The position numbers and the translations under genes are program-made. Below the pieces are notes generated by a model. That model was not told the origin of the DNA and searched no databases. It worked only from the letters and a program-made list of their open reading frames with translations. 64,000 bases of DNA from an uncultured Muribaculaceae bacterium (lineage in GTDB: Bacteria > Bacteroidota > Bacteroidia > Bacteroidales > Muribaculaceae), in contig CAJUKU010000012.1 in NCBI GenBank assembly GCA_910587425.1, positions 1 to 64,000 on the forward strand. Reading direction: 5' to 3'. Shown piece after piece: positions 46,384 through 55,065 of this stretch (positions are counted from its first letter, which is position 1; each line of letters opens with the position of its first letter).

Positions 46384-48792
46384 ATGAGACAAACACTTAT
46401 GAAACTTGGAATGACAGTCCTTTCATTCTTGATGGCACTGCCATCCATCGCATACGACTTCAAAGTCGACGGACTATATTACAAGATAGAAAGTGAAGAG
46501 GAAAATACTGTGATCCTCGCAAGACAAACAGACAACACCTATACTAATTCAATATATACCGGTGAAATCAGAATCCCATCAAAGGTAATCCATAATGATA
46601 TTGAATATACGGTATCTGGGATTGATGAGCGTGCGTTCTACAAATCCGAAGTGACAAAAGTCATTATGCCAGAAAGCATTCTCTTTATCGGTCGAAGCGC
46701 ATTTGAGGGATCTACACAAATGGAAACATGCGAAATGTCGCCTAATATTTCAGAAATCGGGAAGTTTGCTTTCGAAAACTGCACAAAACTGATGGAGATT
46801 GAAATCCCACAGAATGTATCGCAAATAAAACTTGGAACATTTTATAAGTGTGAATCTCTCTCCAAAATAATCATCCCCAAGAGCATTACAGAAATCGTAT
46901 ATTCCAGTGCAACTTATGCCGCAAGTGGTACCGGCGCGCTTGGCGTTACTCAAGGATATCCTTGCTTTGCTGAGTGTACAAATCTTAAGACCGTTATATT
47001 TGAAGATAGTGACCAACCAATAGATTTAGTAGATTTATGGACCGGATCCCCGTCTACATATGCTCTTTATGCCAATGAGATTTTTTATGGCTGTCCAATC
47101 GAAGAAGTCTACATAGGCAGAACACTGGGATATTCGACCAAGTCCGTTTTTCAAGATTTCAAAACTCTAACCAAGGTTTCATTCGGCAATCAATTGTCGA
47201 AGATTCAAGATTACGCATTCCAAAACTGCCCTAATATCACAAATATATGTATCCCGGACAATATCACTTCAATTGGCTTTGGTGCATTCGACAATTGCAC
47301 GAAACTGACCGAGGTCTATATTGGCAATGGTGTGGAATCAATACCTTCTAATCTATTTGACGCATGTACCAATTTAAAAAATATATTCATAGGTAATAAA
47401 CTACGAACAATAAAAAATGACGTATTCTCTAAATGTAGTAATTTGGAAAAGATCGTCATTTGCTCTAATGGAATAAAAGAGTTTGGGACACATAACGTTC
47501 CCAATAATGCAACATTCTATCTGCCCGAATACAATGACTTGTTTGCCGACTTTAAAGTCAATCTGATAACGACTGTGACTGGAGGCGCATTTGAATATTC
47601 AGGCAAAGAACCGACACTTTCAATGTCTCGTCCTCTGGAAAGTATTAATCTTACCGCAGACATAGATCCGGATTGCTTTAATGTCGGACACTATACCGAT
47701 CCAATCACCATAACAGCATCATCGGGCAATGGCTGGCAGTCCAGTTTTAAAACTGCTGCCGATTTCTCCATTACGCCGGCGTCATTGACAGTCATTCCAA
47801 ACAACGTTTCACGCCAATATGGCACGGACAATCCTGAATTTACCTGCTCATACTTCGGATTCAAGAACGATGAGACCGCGGAGGTATTGACCAAGCTACC
47901 TAAATTAGAGACCACGGCAACTGCCACAAGCCCGGTCGGCACATACCCGATCGTAGCTACCGGTGCAGAAGCTCAAAACTATTCATTCATATACGATAGA
48001 GGCACACTCACAATCACCAAAGCCGACCAACAGATAGACTGGACTCAGACATTTGAAGAGGCTAAAGTTGGCGATGTAATAAAATTGGAGGCATCAAGCA
48101 CATCCGGTTTGCCTGTCAAATATTCCGTCACTGATGAAACCGTCGCATCCATATACTCAGAGAGCGGCACTCAATATGTAGAAATACTTAAGTCCGGCAC
48201 ACTCTACATCAATGCCACACAAGCCGGAAATGAAAACTATAATGAGGCGGAGAAAGTCAGCAAAAAGATAACAGTAACCCCCATAGAACCGGAAACTCCC
48301 GAGAATCCATCTCACCCCGAGAATCCTGACACGCCCGACACTCCCGGCAACCCCGAGAACCCGGACGATCCTGAAAAGCCTACTGATCCTGATAAGCCTG
48401 CGACACCCGAGAATCCGGATAACCCCGATAATCCCGAGGAGCCTGTCGATCCTGACAAACCGACAAACCCCGATCAGCCAACCGATCCTGATAAACCGAC
48501 AGATCCTGAAAATCCTGCTAACCCTGACCAGCCCACGGATCCTGAGCAGCCGGAAAATCCGGGAGATGACGACAACACGGACAGCATCAACGATGTGGCG
48601 GGCGATGCCGGAATAAGTGTGTCAGCCGATGGCGGCATAATAGTGGTCAACGCCCCCGACAGCGTAAAGATCGAAGTGTACACCCTGACCGGAACACTTC
48701 TGCGCTCCACACACGACCACCGCATCGGTGGACTCGCGCGCGGCATCTACATAGTGCGCATCGCCACCCGCTCGTTCAAGATCGCACTCTGA
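46384..48792 (+). CDS. BspA-like LRR_5 surface protein with MBG-like domain and T9SS-type tail
   Basis: 802 residues with a signal peptide (to about residue 22). Residues about 60-380 are BspA-type leucine-rich repeats of about 23 residues (IGRSAFEGSTQMETCEM; IQDYAFQNCPNITNICIPDN; FGAFDNCTKLTEVYIGNG). An MBG-like domain follows (ITPASLTVIPNNVSRQYGTDNPEFT), then an Ig-like segment, a long PENPDNP-type proline-rich linker (about 636-725), and a C-terminal sorting-domain-like end (VKIEVYTLTGTLLRSTH...GIYIVRIATRSFKI). Likely exported by the type IX system and surface-attached. The LRR part is clearly AT-richer than its neighbours, suggesting recent acquisition. Confidence 0.9.
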   Translation: MRQTLMKLGMTVLSFLMALPSIAYDFKVDGLYYKIESEEENTVILARQTDNTYTNSIYTGEIRIPSKVIHNDIEYTVSGIDERAFYKSEVTKVIMPESILFIGRSAFEGSTQMETCEMSPNISEIGKFAFENCTKLMEIEIPQNVSQIKLGTFYKCESLSKIIIPKSITEIVYSSATYAASGTGALGVTQGYPCFAECTNLKTVIFEDSDQPIDLVDLWTGSPSTYALYANEIFYGCPIEEVYIGRTLGYSTKSVFQDFKTLTKVSFGNQLSKIQDYAFQNCPNITNICIPDNITSIGFGAFDNCTKLTEVYIGNGVESIPSNLFDACTNLKNIFIGNKLRTIKNDVFSKCSNLEKIVICSNGIKEFGTHNVPNNATFYLPEYNDLFADFKVNLITTVTGGAFEYSGKEPTLSMSRPLESINLTADIDPDCFNVGHYTDPITITASSGNGWQSSFKTAADFSITPASLTVIPNNVSRQYGTDNPEFTCSYFGFKNDETAEVLTKLPKLETTATATSPVGTYPIVATGAEAQNYSFIYDRGTLTITKADQQIDWTQTFEEAKVGDVIKLEASSTSGLPVKYSVTDETVASIYSESGTQYVEILKSGTLYINATQAGNENYNEAEKVSKKITVTPIEPETPENPSHPENPDTPDTPGNPENPDDPEKPTDPDKPATPENPDNPDNPEEPVDPDKPTNPDQPTDPDKPTDPENPANPDQPTDPEQPENPGDDDNTDSINDVAGDAGISVSADGGIIVVNAPDSVKIEVYTLTGTLLRSTHDHRIGGLARGIYIVRIATRSFKIAL

Positions 48793-48845
48793 TCCCCTCC
48801 CCCATAACACCACCCGCGCATCAACGATACGCCACCTATACCCGC

Positions 48846-48877
48846 AGCCGCACCCCTCCCGGTGCGGCTACTTTTTT
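48846..48877 (+). terminator. Terminator of the BspA-like gene
   Basis: AGCCGCACC-CCTCCC-GGTGCGGCT stem followed by ACTTTTTT. Strong intrinsic terminator, 54 bases after the stop. Confidence 0.9.
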
Positions 48878-48901
48878 CCCCCCCACACGCAAATTTAGCC
48901 T

Positions 48902-49028
48902 CCCTGAGTACGGGGCGGAGACATATTTCAGCCCCAAAGCTGAAATTGTCTCCGTAGCACCCTCCCCCTTATCCCCCATCCGCCCCATTCGCCCTATTTG
49001 CCTTATTTGCCTTATCCGCCCTATTCCC
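48902..49028. repeat. Composite repeat: CCCTGAGTACGGG + 39-bp hairpin + GCCTTATTT array, copy 1
   Basis: TCCCTGAGTACGGGG leads into a 39-bp palindrome (48916-48954, CGGAGACATATTTCAG...CTGAAATTGTCTCCG). An imperfect 9-bp array of the CCTATTTGC type follows (48969-49028). The same order recurs at 59708 and 60505. The remainder of 48793-49221 holds the terminator and the sigma-factor promoter. Confidence 0.8.
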
Positions 49029-49125
49029 CCACCCTCTCCACTTTTCATTTCTTTATGATTACTAAAGCATTATCCATAGTTGTAACAACGCCGTAACAGA
49101 TTTAACTCTCGTTAACACAAATACT

Positions 49126-49156
49126 CTTGCGCTCAATCCGATCTGCCATAACTTTG
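49126..49156 (+). promoter_or_regulatory. Promoter of ECF sigma gene
   Basis: CTTG (49126-49129), 19 bases, TAACTTTG (49149-49156), 65 bases before the ATG. Confidence 0.65.
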
Positions 49157-49221
49157 CATCGTCAACCAACAGTTGATACAAATCCAAAACATCACACCAA
49201 CCCGACAAAACCAAACGCATT

Positions 49222-49725
49222 ATGGCAACCACAGATTTCCAGACACGTCTTATGAGCCTTCAGGCAAACATGCTCAACTTTGCATACATGCTCACAAGCA
49301 ACCGCGACGATGCTCACGATCTGCTTCAGGATACGATGCTCAAAGCACTCGACAATGCCGACAAATATGTGGAGAACACCAACTTCAAAGGCTGGGTTTT
49401 CACCATCATGCGCAATCTCTTCATCAACAATTACCGCCGCGTGGTGCGTTCAGCCACCGTTATTGACCAGACCGAGGATCTCTATCAGCTCAACCTCTGC
49501 CAGGATTCAGGCATAACAAGCCCCGAAGGCACCTACTCCGTCCAGGAAATCACCGATGCCATCGCCGCTTTCCCTGAGAAATACCGCGTGCCGTTCACAA
49601 TGCACGTCGCCGGCTACAAATACCACGAGATCGCCGAGGAGACAGGTCTCCCCATCGGCACCATCAAGAGCCGCATCTTCACCGCACGCCAGCAGCTCCA
49701 GACGCGCTTCGCCGACTACCGCTGA
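49222..49725 (+). CDS. ECF-type RNA polymerase sigma factor
   Basis: 167 residues. Region 2 (LQANMLNFAYMLTSNRDDAHDLLQDTMLKALDNADKY...FKGWVFTIMRNLFINNYRR) and region 4 (ITDAIAAFPEKYRVPFTMHVAGYKYHEIAEETGLPIGTIKSRIFTARQQLQ) are both intact. No anti-sigma gene adjoins, in contrast to SusCD-linked sigma/FecR pairs. It is probably a stand-alone EcfO/RpoE-like regulator of envelope or stress genes. It is monocistronic, convergent with fabF, with a shared terminator. Confidence 0.93.
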   Translation: MATTDFQTRLMSLQANMLNFAYMLTSNRDDAHDLLQDTMLKALDNADKYVENTNFKGWVFTIMRNLFINNYRRVVRSATVIDQTEDLYQLNLCQDSGITSPEGTYSVQEITDAIAAFPEKYRVPFTMHVAGYKYHEIAEETGLPIGTIKSRIFTARQQLQTRFADYR

Positions 49726-49783
49726 CCCCCCTCCCCACAATATTGACACCCATACCCAACCGACATAAAACACACAAAACACA

Positions 49784-49817
49784 GCAGACGCCGGATCACG
49801 ATTGATCCGGCGTCTGC
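49784..49817. terminator. Bidirectional terminator between sigma factor and fabF
   Basis: GCAGACGCCGGATCA / TGATCCGGCGTCTGC, a perfect 15-bp stem with loop CGAT. Minus-strand flank is T-rich (TGTTTTGTGTGTTTTA), serving fabF; it also lies after the sigma-factor gene. Confidence 0.9.
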
Positions 49818-49844
49818 CTATGTTATTATCAGTGTGGTCTGTGA

Positions 49845-51110
49845 TTACTCTTCGTACTTCTTCACGATCACGGTGGCGTTATGGCCGCCGAAACCGAAGG
49901 CATTCGAGAGAGCCGCACGCACGGGACGCTGCTGAGCCTTGTTGAAGGTGAAGTTGAGTGAATAGTCGATATTCTCATCCTCGTCGCCCTCCTCATGGTT
50001 GATGGTCGGGGGCACGATATCCTCCTGCACAGCCTTGATGCTGAACATTGCCTCAAGAGCGCCGGTAGCACCGAGAAGGTGACCGGTCATCGACTTCGTG
50101 GAGCTGATGTTGAGCTTGTGTGCTGCCGGACCGAAGAGGTCAACGATAGCCTTGATCTCCGAAACGTCGCCCACGGGGGTCGATGTTCCGTGAACATTGA
50201 TGTAGTCGATATCGTCCACTGTCATGCCGGCGTCGTCGAGCGCTGCCTGCATGGAGAGCTTCGCACCGAGACCCTCGGGATGAGTGGCGGTCAGGTGGTG
50301 GGCGTCAGCCGACATGCCGCCGCCTACTACCTCGGCGTAGATCTTAGCGCCGCGGGCTTTTGCATGCTCAAGTTCTTCGAGGATAAGCACTGCCGAACCC
50401 TCGCCCATCACGAAGCCGTCGCGGCTCTTGCTGAAGGGACGCGAAGCGGTCTCGGGGCTGTCGTTGCGTGTCGAGAGGGCGTGCATGGAGTTGAAGCCGC
50501 CAACACCTGCGGGGTAGATGGCTGCCTCCGCACCGCCGGTCACGAAAGCGTCGGCTTTGCCAAGACGGATGAGGTTGAAGGCATCGATAATTGCGTTGTT
50601 CGACGAGGCGCAGGCTGATACCACGCCGTAGTTGGGTCCGTGGTAGCCATATTCCATCGAGATGTGACCCGACGCGATGTCGGCGATCATCTTCGGAATG
50701 AAGAACGGGTTGTACTTCGGACCGTTCTCCTTGTTCATGGCATAATAGCCAGCCTCTTCTTCAAACGTGTGAAGTCCGCCTATTCCGGCGGCCACAATCA
50801 CTCCCACGCGGTTGCGGTCGAGATTGCTTGCCTCCTCAAGTCCGCTGTCGGCAACGGCCTGACGGGCAGCCACGAGGGCATACTGTGCGTAGAGGTCGAG
50901 CTGACGCTCTTTTTTGCGGTCGAAGTGGTCGGAAGCTTTGAAGTCCTTCACTTCACACGCAAACTGTGTCTTGAATTTCGAGGCATCGAAATGTGTGATA
51001 GGTCCCGCGCCGCTCTTGCCGGCTTTGGCTGCCTCCCAGGTGGAGGCAACATCATTGCCAAGCGGAGTGATCGCGCCCAGACCGGTCACTACAACTCTCT
51101 TTAATTCCAT
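49845..51110 (-). CDS. fabF: 3-oxoacyl-ACP synthase II
   Basis: 421 residues. The catalytic Cys lies in VVSACASSNNAI, one His in INVHGTSTPVGD and the other in STKSMTGHLLGATGALE. The N-terminus (LKRVVVTGLGAITPLGNDVASTW) and the C-terminal NAFGFGGHNATVIVKK are typical. It elongates acyl-ACP with malonyl-ACP. It lies downstream of acpP on the same strand (161-base gap), a standard Bacteroidetes order. Confidence 0.97.
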   Translation of the reverse strand: MELKRVVVTGLGAITPLGNDVASTWEAAKAGKSGAGPITHFDASKFKTQFACEVKDFKASDHFDRKKERQLDLYAQYALVAARQAVADSGLEEASNLDRNRVGVIVAAGIGGLHTFEEEAGYYAMNKENGPKYNPFFIPKMIADIASGHISMEYGYHGPNYGVVSACASSNNAIIDAFNLIRLGKADAFVTGGAEAAIYPAGVGGFNSMHALSTRNDSPETASRPFSKSRDGFVMGEGSAVLILEELEHAKARGAKIYAEVVGGGMSADAHHLTATHPEGLGAKLSMQAALDDAGMTVDDIDYINVHGTSTPVGDVSEIKAIVDLFGPAAHKLNISSTKSMTGHLLGATGALEAMFSIKAVQEDIVPPTINHEEGDEDENIDYSLNFTFNKAQQRPVRAALSNAFGFGGHNATVIVKKYEE

Positions 51111-51271
51111 TCTATTGCGTTTGGATGTGTGGTGGGTTTATTCGGCACGGCGGCTATCGCGGACGCTTCGGCTCTCTTATCTATGGCGCTCCACGTGAGA
51201 GCGCACGCCGTTATTGCTCCGGATGCCGCCGGCAGGGGGTAAGTGTGATCGCCCTTGGAGAGCGGTCGTTA

Positions 51272-51511
51272 TTACTTGCCTTCCTCTGCTTCGATATAAG
51301 CGATAGCGTCGCCTACAGTAGCGATGCCCTGTGCCTTGTCTTCGGGGATGGTGATGTTGAACTCCTTCTCGAACTCCATGATGAGCTCTACGGTGTCAAG
51401 GCTGTCAGCGCCGAGATCCTGGGTGAAGTTTGCGGCGGGAGTAACTTCGTTCTCGTCTACGCCGAGCTTGTCGACGATGATAGCTTTAACGCGTGATGCT
51501 GTTTCAGACAT
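51272..51511 (-). CDS. acpP: Acyl carrier protein
   Basis: 79 residues, acidic. The phosphopantetheine Ser is in LGADSLDTVELIMEFEKEF (about residue 38). It carries acyl intermediates of fatty acid synthesis and is the partner of FabF. A promoter lies at 51552-51583. Confidence 0.97.
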   Translation of the reverse strand: MSETASRVKAIIVDKLGVDENEVTPAANFTQDLGADSLDTVELIMEFEKEFNITIPEDKAQGIATVGDAIAYIEAEEGK

Positions 51512-51551
51512 TTCTTTAACGTTTTATGATTAGTAAATATTTTTCGCGGTG

Positions 51552-51583
51552 CAAAGTAAGCAATTATTACCCAAATTGTCAAA
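51552..51583 (-). promoter_or_regulatory. acpP-fabF promoter
   Basis: On minus: TTTG (51583-51580), 20 bases, TTACTTTG (51559-51552), about 40 bases before the acpP ATG. Confidence 0.7.
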
Positions 51584-51607
51584 CTTTTGGCGCAAAACTT
51601 ACCGAAA

Positions 51608-52810
51608 TCAACGCTTTTTTAAGGTTTCACCGCGCGTTTTGCCCACGCGGCCGAGCACCCACGCCACGGCGAAGTAGACCAGCGACAGCCCCCACAGCAT
51701 TATGTAGGGCGTGCGCTCGTCGGCTATCGTGGCACCGAGCGAGTTGATCCGCACGAACCCCTCCACGCCCCAGGTCGCCGGGATGAAGTCGCCCACGAGC
51801 TGCCAGAAGCCGCCCATCGCATAGCGCGGCCAGGTCAGACCCGACAGGAACAGGAACACAACCGATGTCGCCACCACCACAAGCATCGAAGCCTCACGCT
51901 CGCTGATGAACACCGCCACACACTGACCGAGCATCGTCACCGCTACGATCATCGGCAGCAGGAACATCAGCTCATGCCAGATATTGCCTACATGCGGCAG
52001 CGAGAACATGCCCGGCACGATATGGATCACAAACAGCACCATCGGCGCATAGACTATCAGATAGCACAGGCACTTCCCTATCAGAGTAGCCGATACCGGA
52101 GCTGCGACCGAGAGCGGATCCACGCCACCACCGCGACGCCGCCGCTCAGCCACACCCCCCGCGAGCATACAGATGCCGAGCAGAAGCCCCTGGTGCAGTA
52201 TCAGCACCAGCACGCCCGGCATGATGAACGAGGCGAAACCCTGCGTCGGGTCGCCGAGCATCAGCGAGTCAGTGCTGATCGTCGAGCCGTTCATATCCTG
52301 TAGCAGGAGTCCCGCCGCATCGATATCCTGCTGACGAAGCTCCTCGCCGAGCGCCAGCTGCACATCGGTCAGCGCGAACGCCGCCGTGCGGTAGCGCAGC
52401 AGGAGGCTCATATCGGCGAAGTATGTCACCACAGCCTGCTCGCCGCGCCCTATTTTCTTGGCATAGTCGGCGGGGATCTCCAGCGTGCCGAACACCTCCT
52501 TCGAATGCATCAGCCGCTGCGCCGCAGGCTTGTCGTCGACGTAAGCATACACCTCCAGCCCGTCGGTAGCGTTGATCATACGCGTCAGATGCCGGCTCTC
52601 CGCCGTGCGGCTATGATCTATCACCGCTATCGGCAGATTCTTTATCACCTCCGGGTTATATATTATGGTGTATGTCGCCGGATAGAGCAGCGGCAGCGCG
52701 AAGAAGAAAAGCATCGCACCCAGATCGTGCGTCAGGAGATAGAACTCCCGCCGCCACACCCGGAAGAGCGCCGCAAACCAGCCTATCGTCATGTCATATA
52801 TTCTTTTCAT
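51608..52810 (-). CDS. ABC-2 type transporter permease (second of pair)
   Basis: 400 residues from the ATG at 52810; an in-frame ATG at 52825 would overlap the preceding gene. One N-terminal span (LLTHDLGAMLFFFALPLLYPATYTIIY), a large periplasmic loop (PIAVIDHSRTAESRHLTRM...), and five C-terminal spans (MPGVLVLILHQGLLLGICML; CYLIVYAPMVLFVIHIV; LMFLLPMIVAVTMLGQC; MLVVVATSVVFLFLSGL; YIMLWGLSLVYFAVAWVLG). This is the YhaI/YbhR-type exporter layout. Operon with the gene upstream, HlyD and TolC. Confidence 0.88.
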   Translation of the reverse strand: MKRIYDMTIGWFAALFRVWRREFYLLTHDLGAMLFFFALPLLYPATYTIIYNPEVIKNLPIAVIDHSRTAESRHLTRMINATDGLEVYAYVDDKPAAQRLMHSKEVFGTLEIPADYAKKIGRGEQAVVTYFADMSLLLRYRTAAFALTDVQLALGEELRQQDIDAAGLLLQDMNGSTISTDSLMLGDPTQGFASFIMPGVLVLILHQGLLLGICMLAGGVAERRRRGGGVDPLSVAAPVSATLIGKCLCYLIVYAPMVLFVIHIVPGMFSLPHVGNIWHELMFLLPMIVAVTMLGQCVAVFISEREASMLVVVATSVVFLFLSGLTWPRYAMGGFWQLVGDFIPATWGVEGFVRINSLGATIADERTPYIMLWGLSLVYFAVAWVLGRVGKTRGETLKKR

Positions 52811-52814
52811 CGCA

Positions 52815-53978
52815 TCAAGGCACATAAACAGGGTTGAGACACCGTTTCTTCAGCCGTCCGAGCAACGGCAGCGGCAGCACCATGAACAACGCCAGAGCCG
52901 CGAAATAGAAACGGGCGTAATACATCGGCACGCCATTGAGCGCCAGATCCGTATAGATCAGGAAATAGTAGCGCACCGGCAGGATATAGCTGAATATCGC
53001 CACACCGCCGTACATGCTCTGCACCGGATACGAGTAGGCGGCGATCGAGAACGCGAGTATGCCGGTCAGCGACGCCAGTATCAGCGACAGGCGCAGATTC
53101 GGCAGCGCGCAGCATATCAGTACAGCGAACCCCTGGCAGCCGAGCACGAGCATCACCATCGCCAGCACCATCTGCCACGCCGGGCAGTTGAGCGGGAAGT
53201 GGCAGTAGCCGTAGAGCAGCGATTGGGTGAAAACGCCGATAGCCGTGAACAGCACCGCCTGCGGCAGCAGTTTGCCGAACAGCGCGGTGATCATCGAACC
53301 GCCGGAGACGCGCAGCCATTCCGGCGACGTGGCATGCTTGATCTCGCCACAGATGGTGAAACATGCGAGCAGCACCACCAACAGCGCTATCACTCCCGGC
53401 AGGAACGAGTTGCTCAGATACACCGAGTAGTTCATCCACGGATTTGCGAGCGGATTCTGCTGCACCACCACCGGCTGCAGCAGCGTGCCGGCGGCAGCCT
53501 CATCCACACCCATCGACGTCAGCGTAGTCACAGCCACGCCTCCGGCTGTTGTCACCGCCGTGGTCTTGAACCCCTTGAACACGAGCGTGCCCGGCACGAA
53601 TATCGACAGGTTGGAGTAGAACGTCACCGTCGTGCCCGCACCGTTCAGGGCATTTTTCTGAAAGTCGCGGGGCAGCAGGAAAAAGCCGAACACCTCACCC
53701 TCGCGCACCTTGCGCAACGCTTCCGAGTAGCTCTCCACCTCCTGCGTCACATCCACAAGCTCCGACGCCGAGAGATTGCGGATCACACGCCGCGAGAGCG
53801 TCGAATGATCCTGATCCACAACCGCCGCAGGCACACGCAACGGCAGCCCCTCATGCATCAGGTTGAGGAAGAAGAAGTCGCAGAACAGCGGCAGGAACAC
53901 CGCCACCCCGAAAAATGCAGGGCGCGAGCACAGGAGCCGCCATCCGTAGGCTATCGATTGCCGGAGTATTTTCCACAT
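52815..53978 (-). CDS. ABC-2 type transporter permease (first of pair)
   Basis: 387 residues, same layout as its downstream neighbour: N-terminal span (FFGVAVFLPLFCDFFFLNL), periplasmic loop with VPAAVVDQDHSTLSRRVIRNL, five C-terminal spans (LPGVIALLVVLLACFTICG; LPQAVLFTAIGVFTQSLLYG; WQMVLAMVMLVLGCQGFAVLI; ASLTGILAFSIAAYSYPV; FAALALFMVLPLPLLG). It lies 66 bases downstream of the HlyD gene. No ABC ATPase gene is present in the operon. Confidence 0.88.
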   Translation of the reverse strand: MWKILRQSIAYGWRLLCSRPAFFGVAVFLPLFCDFFFLNLMHEGLPLRVPAAVVDQDHSTLSRRVIRNLSASELVDVTQEVESYSEALRKVREGEVFGFFLLPRDFQKNALNGAGTTVTFYSNLSIFVPGTLVFKGFKTTAVTTAGGVAVTTLTSMGVDEAAAGTLLQPVVVQQNPLANPWMNYSVYLSNSFLPGVIALLVVLLACFTICGEIKHATSPEWLRVSGGSMITALFGKLLPQAVLFTAIGVFTQSLLYGYCHFPLNCPAWQMVLAMVMLVLGCQGFAVLICCALPNLRLSLILASLTGILAFSIAAYSYPVQSMYGGVAIFSYILPVRYYFLIYTDLALNGVPMYYARFYFAALALFMVLPLPLLGRLKKRCLNPVYVP

Positions 53979-54044
53979 AAGTAAGTCGTGAAAATTATAC
54001 TTTTGTCGTTTTTTTTCTGCGTAGCGCCATCAGAGGCGCCGGTT

Positions 54045-55055
54045 TCATTTCTTGTAGAGCACCGTCATGCCCGGGCGCAGGGCTGCGATCGAGTCTACCG
54101 GACGAGCCTTCACCTCGAAAGTGCGGCTGTCCCAGTCGCCGGTGGATTTCGTGGCGTGCCAGGTGGCGTACGAGCCGAGATCGCGCACGTAGAATATCTG
54201 CGCGTCGGTCTCCATCTTGTCGAGCGCCGGGATCATCACGCGTATTGTCTGACCGAGCTGCATATCGTTCAGAAGCTCCTCGCGCACATTGAAAGTCACC
54301 CACTTGTCCGACACCTTCAGCAGACTCATGATCGGAGCGCCGAGGCTCACGAGCTCACCCACCTCGGGGTAGATCTGGTCGATCTGACCGTCGCATGGTG
54401 CCGTGAGATACTGGTCTTCGAGAAGACTCTCGACCTCCATCACGCCGCCACGCGCCACGTTCACCATCGCCGACGCGCTCTCCTTATCCTCTTTCTGCGC
54501 GCCGTCGACAGCAAGGCTCAGCTGGCTCTGCGCAGCCTGCAGCGCGGCAGTCGAGGCATCGTAAGCCGCCTTTGCCTCATCACGCTTCTGCTCGGAGATC
54601 ACCCCCTCCTTGAAGAGGTTCTCCATACGCTCGTAAGTCTTGCGGCTTATGGTTGCCGCAGCCTGTGCCTGAGCCACAAGGTCGCGCGCGGTCTGCACGA
54701 TCTGCTTACGTGTTCCGGCGTCCACCTTGCGGTTCTGCGCCGCAGCGGCGGTCTCCATAGCCTCCGCCTGCATCAGTTTAGCCTCGGCGAGCGAGGAATG
54801 GATATGTACCAGCGTGTCACCGGCACGCACCATGTCACCCTCCTGCACGTAGAAATCCAACACGCGACCCGGGAGCTTGCCGGAGATGCGCACCGACGTC
54901 GCGTCTGCCTGACCTTCGATCAGTTCATCCGGACGGTTCATGAAACAGAACCCGATTATGGCGAGGGCTGCCGTAGCGACAATCACGACGGCAAGAGCCA
55001 CGGCGAGAGCACGCGATTCGCGAGCCACTGCCTGTTTGTTGTCAATATTATCCAT
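54045..55055 (-). CDS. HlyD/EmrA-type periplasmic adaptor
   Basis: 336 residues from the ATG at 55055 (MDNIDNKQAVARESRAL). A frame open to 55100 would overlap tolC. One membrane anchor (LAVALAVVIVATAALAIIGFCFM), a biotinyl-lipoyl-like domain (RISGKLPGRVLDFYVQEGDMVRAGDTLVHIHS), a long alpha hairpin (AMETAAAAQNRKVDAGTRKQIVQTA...), and a beta-barrel domain (APCDGQIDQIYPEVGELVSLGAPIMSLL). It bridges the two permeases and TolC. Confidence 0.9.
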   Translation of the reverse strand: MDNIDNKQAVARESRALAVALAVVIVATAALAIIGFCFMNRPDELIEGQADATSVRISGKLPGRVLDFYVQEGDMVRAGDTLVHIHSSLAEAKLMQAEAMETAAAAQNRKVDAGTRKQIVQTARDLVAQAQAAATISRKTYERMENLFKEGVISEQKRDEAKAAYDASTAALQAAQSQLSLAVDGAQKEDKESASAMVNVARGGVMEVESLLEDQYLTAPCDGQIDQIYPEVGELVSLGAPIMSLLKVSDKWVTFNVREELLNDMQLGQTIRVMIPALDKMETDAQIFYVRDLGSYATWHATKSTGDWDSRTFEVKARPVDSIAALRPGMTVLYKK

Positions 55056-55065
55056 AGTTTTTGCT

